Source of the DNA: Sterolibacterium denitrificans
GTDB taxonomy: Bacteria; Pseudomonadota; Gammaproteobacteria; Burkholderiales; Rhodocyclaceae
Assembly (NCBI RefSeq): GCF_900174485.1
Contig: NZ_LT837803.1
Location: forward strand, 1,627,305 to 1,691,304
Direction: 5' to 3'
Length of the DNA stretch: 64,000 nt
The notes beneath the pieces are model-generated. The model had not been told where the DNA came from, made no database searches, and worked only from the letters and a program-made list of their open reading frames with translations. A program made the translations under genes and the position numbers. Positions 26,956-35,044 of this stretch are shown in pieces. The first letter of the stretch is position 1. Each line of letters opens with the position of its first letter.

Positions 26956-27699
26956 GTGAGTTTAGCCGGACGGAATGCGATTGTTACTGGCGGTGCATCA
27001 GGCATCGGGCGCGCCATCGTTCTTAACCTGGCAGCCGCTGGCGCGCGCATCGCTGTGTGCGATCTCGATCTTCAGGGTGCGACGCTCGTTGCCGATCTCG
27101 TGAAAGAAAACGGAGGCTTTGCTGTTCCGGTGCAGGTCGACGCGAGTGACTCGTCGTCCGTAAGTACTGCGGTTACAGCGGCAAACGATGCCTTGGGCAC
27201 CGTTCATATCCTCGTAAATTGCGCAGGAATCGGGGGATGGGCAACTGTGCCAGATATTTCCGATCAGGCATGGCAGCAGATGATCGGCGTCAATCTGGAC
27301 GGACCGTTTTACTTCGTTCGCGCTCTGCTTCCCGGCATGATTGATGCGCACTGGGGGCGCATCGTGAACATCAGTTCGGGCGCGGGACAAAACGGTGGCG
27401 GTCCGGGCCTGGCTCACTACTCTGCGGCGAAGGCAGGTGTTTTGGGATTGACCAAGGCAATCGCCCTGGAAGTGGCGCAAACCGGAGTCACCGCCAACGC
27501 CATCGCGCCGGGCGTTGTGAAGACGCCCATACTCAAAAACGTCCCTGACGACCATCTGGAAGAACTGACGCATCGAATTCCGGTGGGTCGCTTGGGCCTT
27601 CCGGAAGATATTGCCGGCGCGTGCGCTTATCTGGTGTCCGAAGAAGCCGGCTATGTCACGGGACAGGTGCTCTGTCCAAACGGTGGCTTTTACATGTAA
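26956..27699 (+). CDS. SDR-family dehydrogenase/reductase
   Basis: 247 aa. I chose GTG at 26956, 9 bp after AGGAG; an upstream frame to 26917 lacks a good site. A classical short-chain dehydrogenase with TGGASGIG (11-18), CDLDL giving NAD(H) preference (Asp after the second strand), NCAGIGG, NISSG and YSAAK (Y155, K159). It ends with CPNGGFYM. The substrate is unknown. It is the first of a same-strand gene series and probably oxidises an alcohol of the cluster's substrate. Confidence 0.88.
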   Translation: MSLAGRNAIVTGGASGIGRAIVLNLAAAGARIAVCDLDLQGATLVADLVKENGGFAVPVQVDASDSSSVSTAVTAANDALGTVHILVNCAGIGGWATVPDISDQAWQQMIGVNLDGPFYFVRALLPGMIDAHWGRIVNISSGAGQNGGGPGLAHYSAAKAGVLGLTKAIALEVAQTGVTANAIAPGVVKTPILKNVPDDHLEELTHRIPVGRLGLPEDIAGACAYLVSEEAGYVTGQVLCPNGGFYM

Positions 27700-27765
27700 G
27701 CGTGGCACGGTAAACAAAATGAGCACAACACATATTCACGACAGTATCGAGTAAGGACAGAAGCA

Positions 27766-28782
27766 ATGGCCACAAAAACCGCCAAGGATTACTTCATTGC
27801 GATGACCGAGTTTCATTTCATGAATCTCCAGACCATGTCGGAGATCGACTACTACCCGAACGTGCAGCGCTGGTGGGGCAGCGTGGATGGGGTGATGCGC
27901 GCCTGGTCGGGTCGCGATCTGACCGGCGAATGGCCGCAGCCGCTCGCCAGCGCGCTGATCGAGCACATGGACAAGACCAACGTCGACGTCGCCTTCTGCC
28001 TGCGCGAGCCGATGATGGACGTCACCGGCGGCGTGGTCTCGCTATCGACCAACGGCTTCATGCTGCAGCAGATCGCGCCGTATCCGGAGCGCATGTACCT
28101 GGAAGCCAACGTCGGCCCGGTCATCAAGCGCGGCACCAAGGAAGCCAACTGGGAGCTCGAATACCTGTTCAAGGAAAAGGGCGCCAAGCTGTGCAAGCTG
28201 TACACGCCGGAAGACGACGGCCCGCTCAACGACAAGCGTCTCTGGCCGTTCTACGAGAAGGCGCAGGAACTGGGCATCACGCTGACGGTGCACACCGGCT
28301 TCAGCTACGTCGTGCCGCAGCCCAGCAGCCACTGCCAGGTGGGCCAGCTCGACGACGTGCTGCTCGACTTTCCCGATCTCAAGATCATCGCCTATCACGC
28401 CGGCTGGCCGCAGTCGGAAGAGCTGATTGGTCTGTGCGGCAAGCATCGCAATCTCTACATGAGCCTGTCGGGCATCATCGGCTGGTACCAGCGCGCGCCG
28501 TATCGCGGCTACCACGCCATCGGCACGGCGCTGCAGTGGATGCCGGCCGACAAGATCGTGCTGGGCTTCGACCTGCCCTTCGACGATCTGGGTCGCGTGG
28601 TCGATTACATCGTGAATCTCGACATGCCCGAGGAACTGCAGGAGAAGTGGGGCTATGCGCAGGTGACCGAGGAAGACAAGGCGAAGATCCTCGGCCTGAG
28701 CCTGGCCAAGCTGACCGGCATCGAGCCGGTGAAGCGCAAGCAGGGCGGCTACAAGATTCCGGCGCCGGCGGCGGGTCATTAA
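27766..28782 (+). CDS. Amidohydrolase-2 family protein, decarboxylase/hydratase type
   Basis: 338 aa, TIM-barrel metal enzyme. Putative ligands are E15 and H17 (EFHFMN), H176 (VHTG), H211 (YHAGWP) and D269 (GFDLPF). The E-x-H first motif instead of H-x-H is the pattern known for gamma-resorcylate decarboxylase and its relatives, which cleave C-C bonds non-oxidatively. It is more GC-rich at third positions than the genes after it. SD GTAAGGAC precedes the ATG. The reaction is inferred only at family level; a hydrolase or hydratase is possible. Confidence 0.8.
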   Translation: MATKTAKDYFIAMTEFHFMNLQTMSEIDYYPNVQRWWGSVDGVMRAWSGRDLTGEWPQPLASALIEHMDKTNVDVAFCLREPMMDVTGGVVSLSTNGFMLQQIAPYPERMYLEANVGPVIKRGTKEANWELEYLFKEKGAKLCKLYTPEDDGPLNDKRLWPFYEKAQELGITLTVHTGFSYVVPQPSSHCQVGQLDDVLLDFPDLKIIAYHAGWPQSEELIGLCGKHRNLYMSLSGIIGWYQRAPYRGYHAIGTALQWMPADKIVLGFDLPFDDLGRVVDYIVNLDMPEELQEKWGYAQVTEEDKAKILGLSLAKLTGIEPVKRKQGGYKIPAPAAGH

Positions 28783-28834
28783 GAAGCTGCAGCTTGTTCA
28801 AGAACAGCACCCGTACCCTCTCCAAGGAAATCTC

Positions 28835-29341
28835 ATGACCATCTCGCTGCAAGCGCTCTCGGATCGCCAGGCAATCACCGACCTCATTTATAGCTACTGC
28901 AGGTCCATGGATCGGATGGACCGCGAACTCGGCTATTCGGTTTGGCATGAAGATGGTGTCGCGGATTACGGCTCAATCTACTGCGGCAGCGGGCGTCAGT
29001 TCGTTGACTGGGTTTGCGAAATTCACCAATCGATGACGTCGCACTCTCATCAGATATCCAACATATTGCTTCAACTGAACGGCGATCGCGCTGGAAGCGA
29101 GTCTTATGTAACGGTGGCTTTGCGCTTTAACCATGAGGGCAAACTCAAACAGGAAACCGTACGGGGACGTTATCTCGATCGCTGGTCTCGCCGCAACGGG
29201 CAGTGGGGAATCGAGCAGCGCATTTTTGTCGTCGACTTCGAGGAAATCAGGGAGGTTGCAACCTCGAGCATTGAAGGCTGGGGGCGGCGCGATCCTGCAG
29301 ACATGTCATACGACGTGTTGTCCCTGTCTGGTAAACGATGA
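28835..29341 (+). CDS. SnoaL-like/NTF2-fold protein
   Basis: 168 aa. The N-terminus LSDRQAITDLIYSYCRSMDRMDRELGYSVWHEDGV matches the SnoaL-like domain common to aromatic and polyketide cyclases, dehydratases and ring-hydroxylating small subunits, here split for length. HSHQISNILLQLNGD and YLDRWSRRNGQWGIEQR continue the fold. It lacks further domains. SnoaL proteins bind small hydrophobic molecules and often act with oxidoreductases, in line with the neighbours. Exact role unknown. Confidence 0.82.
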   Translation: MTISLQALSDRQAITDLIYSYCRSMDRMDRELGYSVWHEDGVADYGSIYCGSGRQFVDWVCEIHQSMTSHSHQISNILLQLNGDRAGSESYVTVALRFNHEGKLKQETVRGRYLDRWSRRNGQWGIEQRIFVVDFEEIREVATSSIEGWGRRDPADMSYDVLSLSGKR

Positions 29342-29545
29342 TGTCGCTTTGATCGTTTACCCGAGAGAAAAGGGCATGGGGCGTGGTGTCGGATTGGATG
29401 ACGCCAGCCTTTATCGCGCATTTTCTCGCATCACGTTTGCACGTCCTTCCGGCCGGCGCTACATACGAGTTGAAGCGCGGCCGGCAACCTGGATCAAGCA
29501 GCCTCAAATCAATCGGCAAATCTTCTAATTGGCACGAATAGTGAA

Positions 29546-29830
29546 ATGGTAGAGAACGCAAATACCCGGCGTCGGGGCGCCATGCTCATGCGCTCAACCG
29601 GGCTTGGAAAAACGGAGCTGCTTGCTGAAATCATCGGTCTGAAACGGCAGGGCGACTATTTGATCATGGAGGTTCACACGATCTCGCCGGTGTTCTGGAA
29701 GATTCGCAGCGGCCTCAGTCGACGTGATTTGTGGATGTTGATCAAGGCGCTGTTAAAGATGGAGGTGATTGGCTTCCTGCTGAATTTTCCGGCTTGGTCC
29801 AAAGAGCCAAAGCATCCAGGTGAGTTTTAG
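29546..29830 (+). CDS. 94-aa unidentified protein
   Basis: I do not recognise this protein. It has a compact body with GDYLIMEVHTISPVFWKIR and a hydrophobic C-terminal half (DLWMLIKALLKMEVIGFLLNF) that could be an amphipathic or membrane-associated helix. Start choice is unsure: ATG at 29546, 29582 or 29588, none with a strong Shine-Dalgarno. Its position between the SnoaL gene and the large flavoprotein on the same strand suggests it belongs to the pathway. Confidence 0.5.
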   Translation: MVENANTRRRGAMLMRSTGLGKTELLAEIIGLKRQGDYLIMEVHTISPVFWKIRSGLSRRDLWMLIKALLKMEVIGFLLNFPAWSKEPKHPGEF

Positions 29831-29892
29831 GCAACCTGCACAATCGGACTTGCATCCACGCACGCATGCTGCATGCAATTTATAGACGAGTC

Positions 29893-29921
29893 TTGACCAA
29901 AGAACTTTCAACGCGTGGTAT
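29893..29921 (+). promoter_or_regulatory. Candidate sigma-70 promoter of the flavoprotein gene
   Basis: TTGACC at 29893-29898, a 17-bp spacer and TGGTAT at 29916-29921, ending 19 bp before the ATG at 29941. It matches the -35 consensus at five of six bases; the -10 is weaker. Confidence 0.4.
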
Positions 29922-29940
29922 TCGGTAATGTGGATTTGTT

Positions 29941-32900
29941 ATGTCCTTACCTGGGAATGAATTTGACGCGATTATCGTAGGCGCTGGCCCCGGTGGTGCG
30001 ACAGCTGCTTACTACCTGGCCAATGAGTCAGGCCTGAAAGGTCTGGGGCTGCGTGTCGCGCTGCTGGAAAAATCCTGCTTTCCTCGCGACAAGTACTGCG
30101 GTGACGTGTGGTGTGCACCGGCACGCGACATACTCGAAGACATGGGCGTCCTGCAGGAGATCGTCTCCGAGGGCTTGTTCAAGGAGACAAGCACAGGAGG
30201 CTTCGTTTCGCCGAACGGTGAGAACTACCTGAAGGGCGCAGACAGCAATGCGGCTGCGTCGGCGGAAAGTCGACCCATCACGATCAAGCGAATGATCTGC
30301 GATGAACGCATCGCGCGCCGTGCCGCGGAGGCAGGCGCCACGCTGATCGAGGCGGCGCACGTCACCGCTGCCGAACTCGGTGCGGACGATATGTGGCGCG
30401 TGCGCTGCGCCGATGGACGTGAGTTTCGTTGCAGGCTTCTGCTTGCCGCCGACGGTGCGATGAGCAAGTTGGCACGCTCGCTCGGTATTGTGACCACCCC
30501 GCCTGAAGCGGCCGCAGTACGCCAGTACGTCAAGGGAGGGACGCACAACTTCAAGGCGGATGGAGTCATCCTTTCGCCGGAATACATCCTGCCTGGCTAT
30601 GTTGCGCTGTTCCGTCATTACGATGACGACATCAATCTGGGTTTTTACATTATTCCCGGGGGCACAGCGAAGGTTGAGGATATTGCGCGAATCCATGAAG
30701 AAAAGATCCTGAACGATCCATTCATCCAGCGCGCACTGGGGCCCGATGTGATTTATGCCGAGCCTGTCCGCACGGCTGCGTTGCGTTTGGGTGGGGTGCC
30801 GCGCAGTTCGGCGAAACAGTTCATGGTGATTGGAGATGCGGCTGGGCAAATCGATCCATTGACCGGCGCCGGCATCCACACTGCAATGATCAGCGGGCGG
30901 CTTGCCGCACAGCGCGCGATCGAGATGTTCGCCAGCAAAAATTTCGACGAGGCGCAATGCGCCGTTTATCACCAGCGTTGGATGGAGGCATTCGGCAACG
31001 ATTTCAAGTCGTCAGCGATTGGCGTTCAGTGGAGCTACCGTTACCCATATGTGCTCGATGCCGCTGCCTCGTTGGCCCAGCGCACCGGCGACAGCTTCAT
31101 GACCGAGTTCGGCGCGATCATGACCGGCGTCAAGCCAAAGTCTACGTATGCACGACCGGACATCGCCTTTCCCCTGTCCTGGGAAATGGGCAAGCAGTTT
31201 TTCAAGCAGAAGGTGCTGCGTCGATCCTCCGGTTGGGCGTCCTATGTTCGCCATGCGACGGAAAATACTTCTCGCAGCAGCGCCTTCGGCACGGTGTGTC
31301 TGAAAGACGATCGAATCACGGCGCCTGAGGTACGGCAGGCCTGGACAGAGCGCAATCAGGTGAATCCTGCGGAGGAGTTGTTCGCGCATGCCAGCAACGT
31401 ACCGGAAGCGCACCGCATATTGATGCTCTATGGTTCCGAGTATGGCTTTTGCAAGACCACGGCCTTGCGCTTTGCCGAGGATATGTCCGACAAGACAGTC
31501 GGTGGCGCTCCGCTGTCGATACGGGTACTGGACTTGTCGGCTCACGAGCTGATCGATTGGCAACGAGAGCCTGTCATTCTGCTTGTTTGCGCCACCGCTG
31601 GCGACGGGGACGTTCCAGAAAATGCCAGGCGCTTCTTCAAGTGGCTGGGCATGACCGCAGCTCGTCTCAACGGAGTGGGCTATATGGTATTGGCTTGCGG
31701 CGATACCGCCTACCCGAATTTCTGCAAAGCAGGATACAGGCTCGACGGCTTGCTCGATGCCGTCGGCGCTCGGCGCCTACTTCCCGTGCATACGGTCGAT
31801 AACAAGGATGAAGCGGACATTTCCCGTTGGTTTGCCGCCGTCCCGCCTCAGCTCGAGCATCACGCGCAGGCGGCCTCCGGTTGGCAGCCGCAAGGGGCCG
31901 AAACGGACTATCTCCATGCCGCTGCATTCGCATACTATGCAAGCCGGGAGCACATGGAGCGTATTTCGCCCGAGCATCCATGTCGCGCTCGCATCGTCGC
32001 ACGCACTGCACTGACCAGCCCGAATGCCGAAAGTCAAACCGTTTCGGTACTCATTAGCTTGCGTGATTTTCCAGATACACGCCGCATGGATTGGCAGCCT
32101 GGCGATGCGCTTGGCGTCCTACCGCACAACGCGCCGAAACTGGTCGAACAAATTCTTGAAATCAGCGGCCTCGATCCCGACAGCCCGGTGGATGTGGCCA
32201 ACAGCAGCACTACCCTGAAGGAAGCCCTGCTAACGCGCCTCGACATCAAACTGCTCAGCAGTCAGCAAGTCGAGTTCTTCGTTGCGCGCATCCTGGATGC
32301 CGATGAGCAGGCGGCTTGGCAACGTCATGTCGAGCGCCATGATGACAGCCGCGCTGCAGCACGCAGCTATGCCGCCGAGCATGAACTTATTGACATGTTC
32401 ATGGATTTTCCTTCGACGACACGCGGCTTCGTGCCGAATGATTGGCCTGCGCTTCTCCCGCTGCTGGAACCGCGCTTCTACTCGATCTCTTCTTCGCCGC
32501 TGGAAGATGCAGAGCAGATGGTGCTTACCATAGCGGTAGTCCGCTACGACTTGCACGGGCGTCCGCGTGAAGGGATCGCCTCGACCTATTTGGCCGAGCG
32601 TCTCGGCGAGAACGAGGAGCTTGACGTATTTCTGCAAGCCAACAAGGACTTTCGACCGCCGTCGCTCGACGCACCGGTCGGTTGCGTGATGGTAGGGCCA
32701 GGTACTGGCGTTGCGCCGTTCCGTGGTTTTGTCCGGCATTTCGCAAAGCAGGCCGAGGCCGCCGGCAAGACGCTGGCTGAAGTTTGGCCCGAAGGCGATC
32801 AACCGCTCCTGTTCTTTGGTTGCAGGCATCCGGAGAAGGATTTCCTGTATGCGGATGAATGGCAAGACCTCGCACAGTCGGGCGCGATACGCCTGGTGAC

Positions 32901-33156
32901 CGCCTTCTCCCGAACCCAGGTTCGGAAAATTTATGTGCAGGACCGGCTACGCGAAAACTCGAAACTGATCTGGGATCGTTTCGAGCGCGGCGCTCATTTC
33001 TTCATCTGTGGAGATGCCAAGCATATGGCGGGGGACGTCGAACAGGTGCTTCTGGAAATCATCGCCTCGGAAGGAGGGCGCACAGATGAAGAGGCACGCA
33101 CATACCTCGAGACGGTCGCCGCGGCCGGGCGTTATCAAAAGGATGTCTGGGCATAG
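29941..33156 (+). CDS. Geranylgeranyl-reductase-type flavoprotein fused to a diflavin reductase
   Basis: 1071 aa with two enzymes in one chain. Residues 1-~400 are a geranylgeranyl reductase/FAD hydroxylase fold: GAGPGG (14-19), FPRDKYCGD (C53), and GDAAGQIDPLTGAGIHTA. After a linker, residues ~490-635 are a flavodoxin (LYGSEYGFCKTTA, ATAGDGDVPENA, GCGDTAYPNF-like segment). Residues ~680-900 are the FAD domain (RFYSISSSP, R845) and ~910-1071 the NADPH domain (GPGTGVAPFR at 919-928, FFGCRHPEKDFLY, ICGDAKHMAGDV) ending in RYQKDVWA with a C-terminal aromatic. The diflavin half resembles CysJ/P450 reductase. Inferred: NADPH electrons pass FAD to FMN to the N-terminal flavin. Substrate unknown. 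Confidence 0.88.
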   Translation: MSLPGNEFDAIIVGAGPGGATAAYYLANESGLKGLGLRVALLEKSCFPRDKYCGDVWCAPARDILEDMGVLQEIVSEGLFKETSTGGFVSPNGENYLKGADSNAAASAESRPITIKRMICDERIARRAAEAGATLIEAAHVTAAELGADDMWRVRCADGREFRCRLLLAADGAMSKLARSLGIVTTPPEAAAVRQYVKGGTHNFKADGVILSPEYILPGYVALFRHYDDDINLGFYIIPGGTAKVEDIARIHEEKILNDPFIQRALGPDVIYAEPVRTAALRLGGVPRSSAKQFMVIGDAAGQIDPLTGAGIHTAMISGRLAAQRAIEMFASKNFDEAQCAVYHQRWMEAFGNDFKSSAIGVQWSYRYPYVLDAAASLAQRTGDSFMTEFGAIMTGVKPKSTYARPDIAFPLSWEMGKQFFKQKVLRRSSGWASYVRHATENTSRSSAFGTVCLKDDRITAPEVRQAWTERNQVNPAEELFAHASNVPEAHRILMLYGSEYGFCKTTALRFAEDMSDKTVGGAPLSIRVLDLSAHELIDWQREPVILLVCATAGDGDVPENARRFFKWLGMTAARLNGVGYMVLACGDTAYPNFCKAGYRLDGLLDAVGARRLLPVHTVDNKDEADISRWFAAVPPQLEHHAQAASGWQPQGAETDYLHAAAFAYYASREHMERISPEHPCRARIVARTALTSPNAESQTVSVLISLRDFPDTRRMDWQPGDALGVLPHNAPKLVEQILEISGLDPDSPVDVANSSTTLKEALLTRLDIKLLSSQQVEFFVARILDADEQAAWQRHVERHDDSRAAARSYAAEHELIDMFMDFPSTTRGFVPNDWPALLPLLEPRFYSISSSPLEDAEQMVLTIAVVRYDLHGRPREGIASTYLAERLGENEELDVFLQANKDFRPPSLDAPVGCVMVGPGTGVAPFRGFVRHFAKQAEAAGKTLAEVWPEGDQPLLFFGCRHPEKDFLYADEWQDLAQSGAIRLVTAFSRTQVRKIYVQDRLRENSKLIWDRFERGAHFFICGDAKHMAGDVEQVLLEIIASEGGRTDEEARTYLETVAAAGRYQKDVWA

Positions 33157-33258
33157 GTACGAGGTTATCGAGACGGGTTTTCGGAGATGCGTATCAGTAT
33201 CGATTGCCGCATCACCGATTTATCCGCAGCTTGTGTGGAAACACGTTCAGGCAGCAAT

Positions 33259-33278
33259 GCCGATGAGGCTTCATCGGC
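33259..33278 (+). terminator. Hairpin after the fusion flavoprotein gene
   Basis: A perfect 8-bp stem GCCGATGA / TCATCGGC with loop GGCT, 102 bp after the stop of the 1071-aa gene. It is followed by a T-rich stretch (GGTTTTCTT). It could end or attenuate transcription before the next gene. Confidence 0.4.
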
Positions 33279-33316
33279 CAATGGTTTTCTTAGACTTTAT
33301 GTAATTGGAGAATGGG

Positions 33317-34945
33317 ATGTCCGAAAAATTTGATTTCATCGTGATTGGCGCTGGCCCCAACGGTTTGGCAATTGCCGCCTACCTCACGCGTGCCGGCCAA
33401 AAGGTTCTTCTCCTGGAAAAACGGATCGAAGAAGGCGGGGGCTTGATGACCGAGCAGGTAACGCTCCCCGAGTACTATCACAATACTCATGCCTTATACA
33501 TGATGATGGTCGACCAGGCTCCGATCTACAGTGATTTCGAGTTTGAGTCCCGCTGGAATGTTCGTCATGTCTTTCCGGACTTGCAGGTCACCTTGCCAAC
33601 GCGGGATGGTCGCGCCCTTTGTTTTTACCGTGATGTCGAGAAAACCTGCAAGTCCATTGCCGAGTTCTCGAGTCGTGATGCTGAAGCCTACCGGAAGATG
33701 CATCATCTGTATGCCCAGATGATGGATCAGATTCTCGGACCACAAACCTATGTTCCGATGGATCCCGCGCCATTGATGGCAGCAAAGGCCTATGCATCCG
33801 AGCTGGGCCGGGAGCTTGCGGAGTTGACCGAAAAAACGCCGCTCGAAATCGTTACCGAGATGTACGAGCATGAAGTCGTTCGCGCGGCAATGCTCTACAT
33901 GTGCACCCATTGGGGTCTGGATTACTCGCAATCCGGCGTCAGTTACATGGTGCCGATCTATCTGAACCGGATGGTGAATTACCGACTCACTTGTGGTGGT
34001 TCGCACCGGGTTTCCAATGCCTTGTACAAGTCGGTTTTTGCGAATGGAGGGGAAATTCGCCAGAGCGTCCGCGTGAAACGCATTCAGATCGAGAACGGCG
34101 TCGCTTCCGGCGTGCTGCTTGAGGACGGCCGCGAGTTTCACGCGGAAAAGGCCGTCGTCAGCACCCTCAATCCGCATCAGACCTTTCTCGATTATGTCGG
34201 AACGGAAAACCTGGACGCCGACTTCGTTGCAATGATCAAGGGTTACATGTGGGAAAAGTCGAGCATGAACAATGTCCATTTGGCGCTCGATGACTTGCCG
34301 AACTTCAAGGCCGCTAGTGTGAATCCCGATGTGAATCAGTCGCTGACATACATCCTGGGTGTCGAGTCGGTAAAGGAGGTCACGGACTATTACGATGCCA
34401 TCCTGGACAACCGTATGCCAGAGCGCTCGGTGATGACGTGCAGTTTCCCCAGCGTGCATGACAGCTATCAAGCGCCCAGGGGTAAATCCACGGCCTATCT
34501 TTCCCAGGTCGTGCCTTACGATCTTCAGCCCGAGGGAAAGGAGCATTGGTATGACCGCGATTTCAAGAAAACCCGGACGGCGGAGATGATCGATCTCCTG
34601 GCGCAATACACGACGAACATCAATGACAGGACGATTCTCAAGTCGTACATGACGACGCCCGTCGACATCGAAAACAAATTCGCCACGATGGCGAAGGGTG
34701 GATTCAAGCATGGCGCTTATCACCCGCTCCAAATGGGCTATCTGCGCCCCAATCAGGATTGCTCCCAGTACCGCACGCCCATCAAGAATCTGTACGTGGG
34801 CGGCGCGAGTGTCGCGCCTGGTGGAATGATCATCTGGGGGCCTGGATACAACTGCGCGAATGCGCTGGCCGATGACTACGGCATCGAGAAATGGTGGTCG
34901 CAGCCAGAGAACGTGCGAAAGGCCATCGAACGAGGTTACGTCTGA
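33317..34945 (+). CDS. Phytoene-desaturase-like FAD-dependent oxidoreductase
   Basis: 542 aa from the ATG at 33317 with TGGAG 6 bp upstream. CrtI-type fold: N-terminal dinucleotide motif GAGPNG (11-16), then LLEKRIEEGGGLMTEQ, and a C-terminal FAD signature NLYVGGASVAPGGMIIWGPGYN. CrtI-like enzymes carry out FAD-linked dehydrogenation or isomerisation of isoprenoids. The heterodimeric limonene dehydrogenase CtmA/CtmB of Castellaniella defragrans belongs to this type, to my knowledge. This protein is clearly different from the two longer ones that follow and could be their partner subunit. Substrate unknown. Confidence 0.85.
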   Translation: MSEKFDFIVIGAGPNGLAIAAYLTRAGQKVLLLEKRIEEGGGLMTEQVTLPEYYHNTHALYMMMVDQAPIYSDFEFESRWNVRHVFPDLQVTLPTRDGRALCFYRDVEKTCKSIAEFSSRDAEAYRKMHHLYAQMMDQILGPQTYVPMDPAPLMAAKAYASELGRELAELTEKTPLEIVTEMYEHEVVRAAMLYMCTHWGLDYSQSGVSYMVPIYLNRMVNYRLTCGGSHRVSNALYKSVFANGGEIRQSVRVKRIQIENGVASGVLLEDGREFHAEKAVVSTLNPHQTFLDYVGTENLDADFVAMIKGYMWEKSSMNNVHLALDDLPNFKAASVNPDVNQSLTYILGVESVKEVTDYYDAILDNRMPERSVMTCSFPSVHDSYQAPRGKSTAYLSQVVPYDLQPEGKEHWYDRDFKKTRTAEMIDLLAQYTTNINDRTILKSYMTTPVDIENKFATMAKGGFKHGAYHPLQMGYLRPNQDCSQYRTPIKNLYVGGASVAPGGMIIWGPGYNCANALADDYGIEKWWSQPENVRKAIERGYV

Positions 34946-35044
34946 AGTGACACGGGCAACGCATCGCATCAGCGGCCGTTGATGATCGCGAGGATTCTGG
35001 GCGGCTAACCAATGATGTTGAAATAACTGTTGTCGGAGAACGGC

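Noticed and set aside
27873-28838. 321-codon plus-strand frame over the amidohydrolase
   Set aside because: Same strand, different frame; Arg/Ala/Gln-rich, no domain, while the amidohydrolase frame has all metal ligands.
29342-29545. Possible continuation of the 131-codon frame beginning at 29133
   Set aside because: It starts inside the SnoaL gene in another frame and has no recognisable domain; treated as non-coding gap.
29530-29600. Possible tRNA-like or sigma-54 element (GGCACGAATAGTG...)
   Set aside because: No cloverleaf can be drawn, and the -12 GC element of a sigma-54 promoter is missing.
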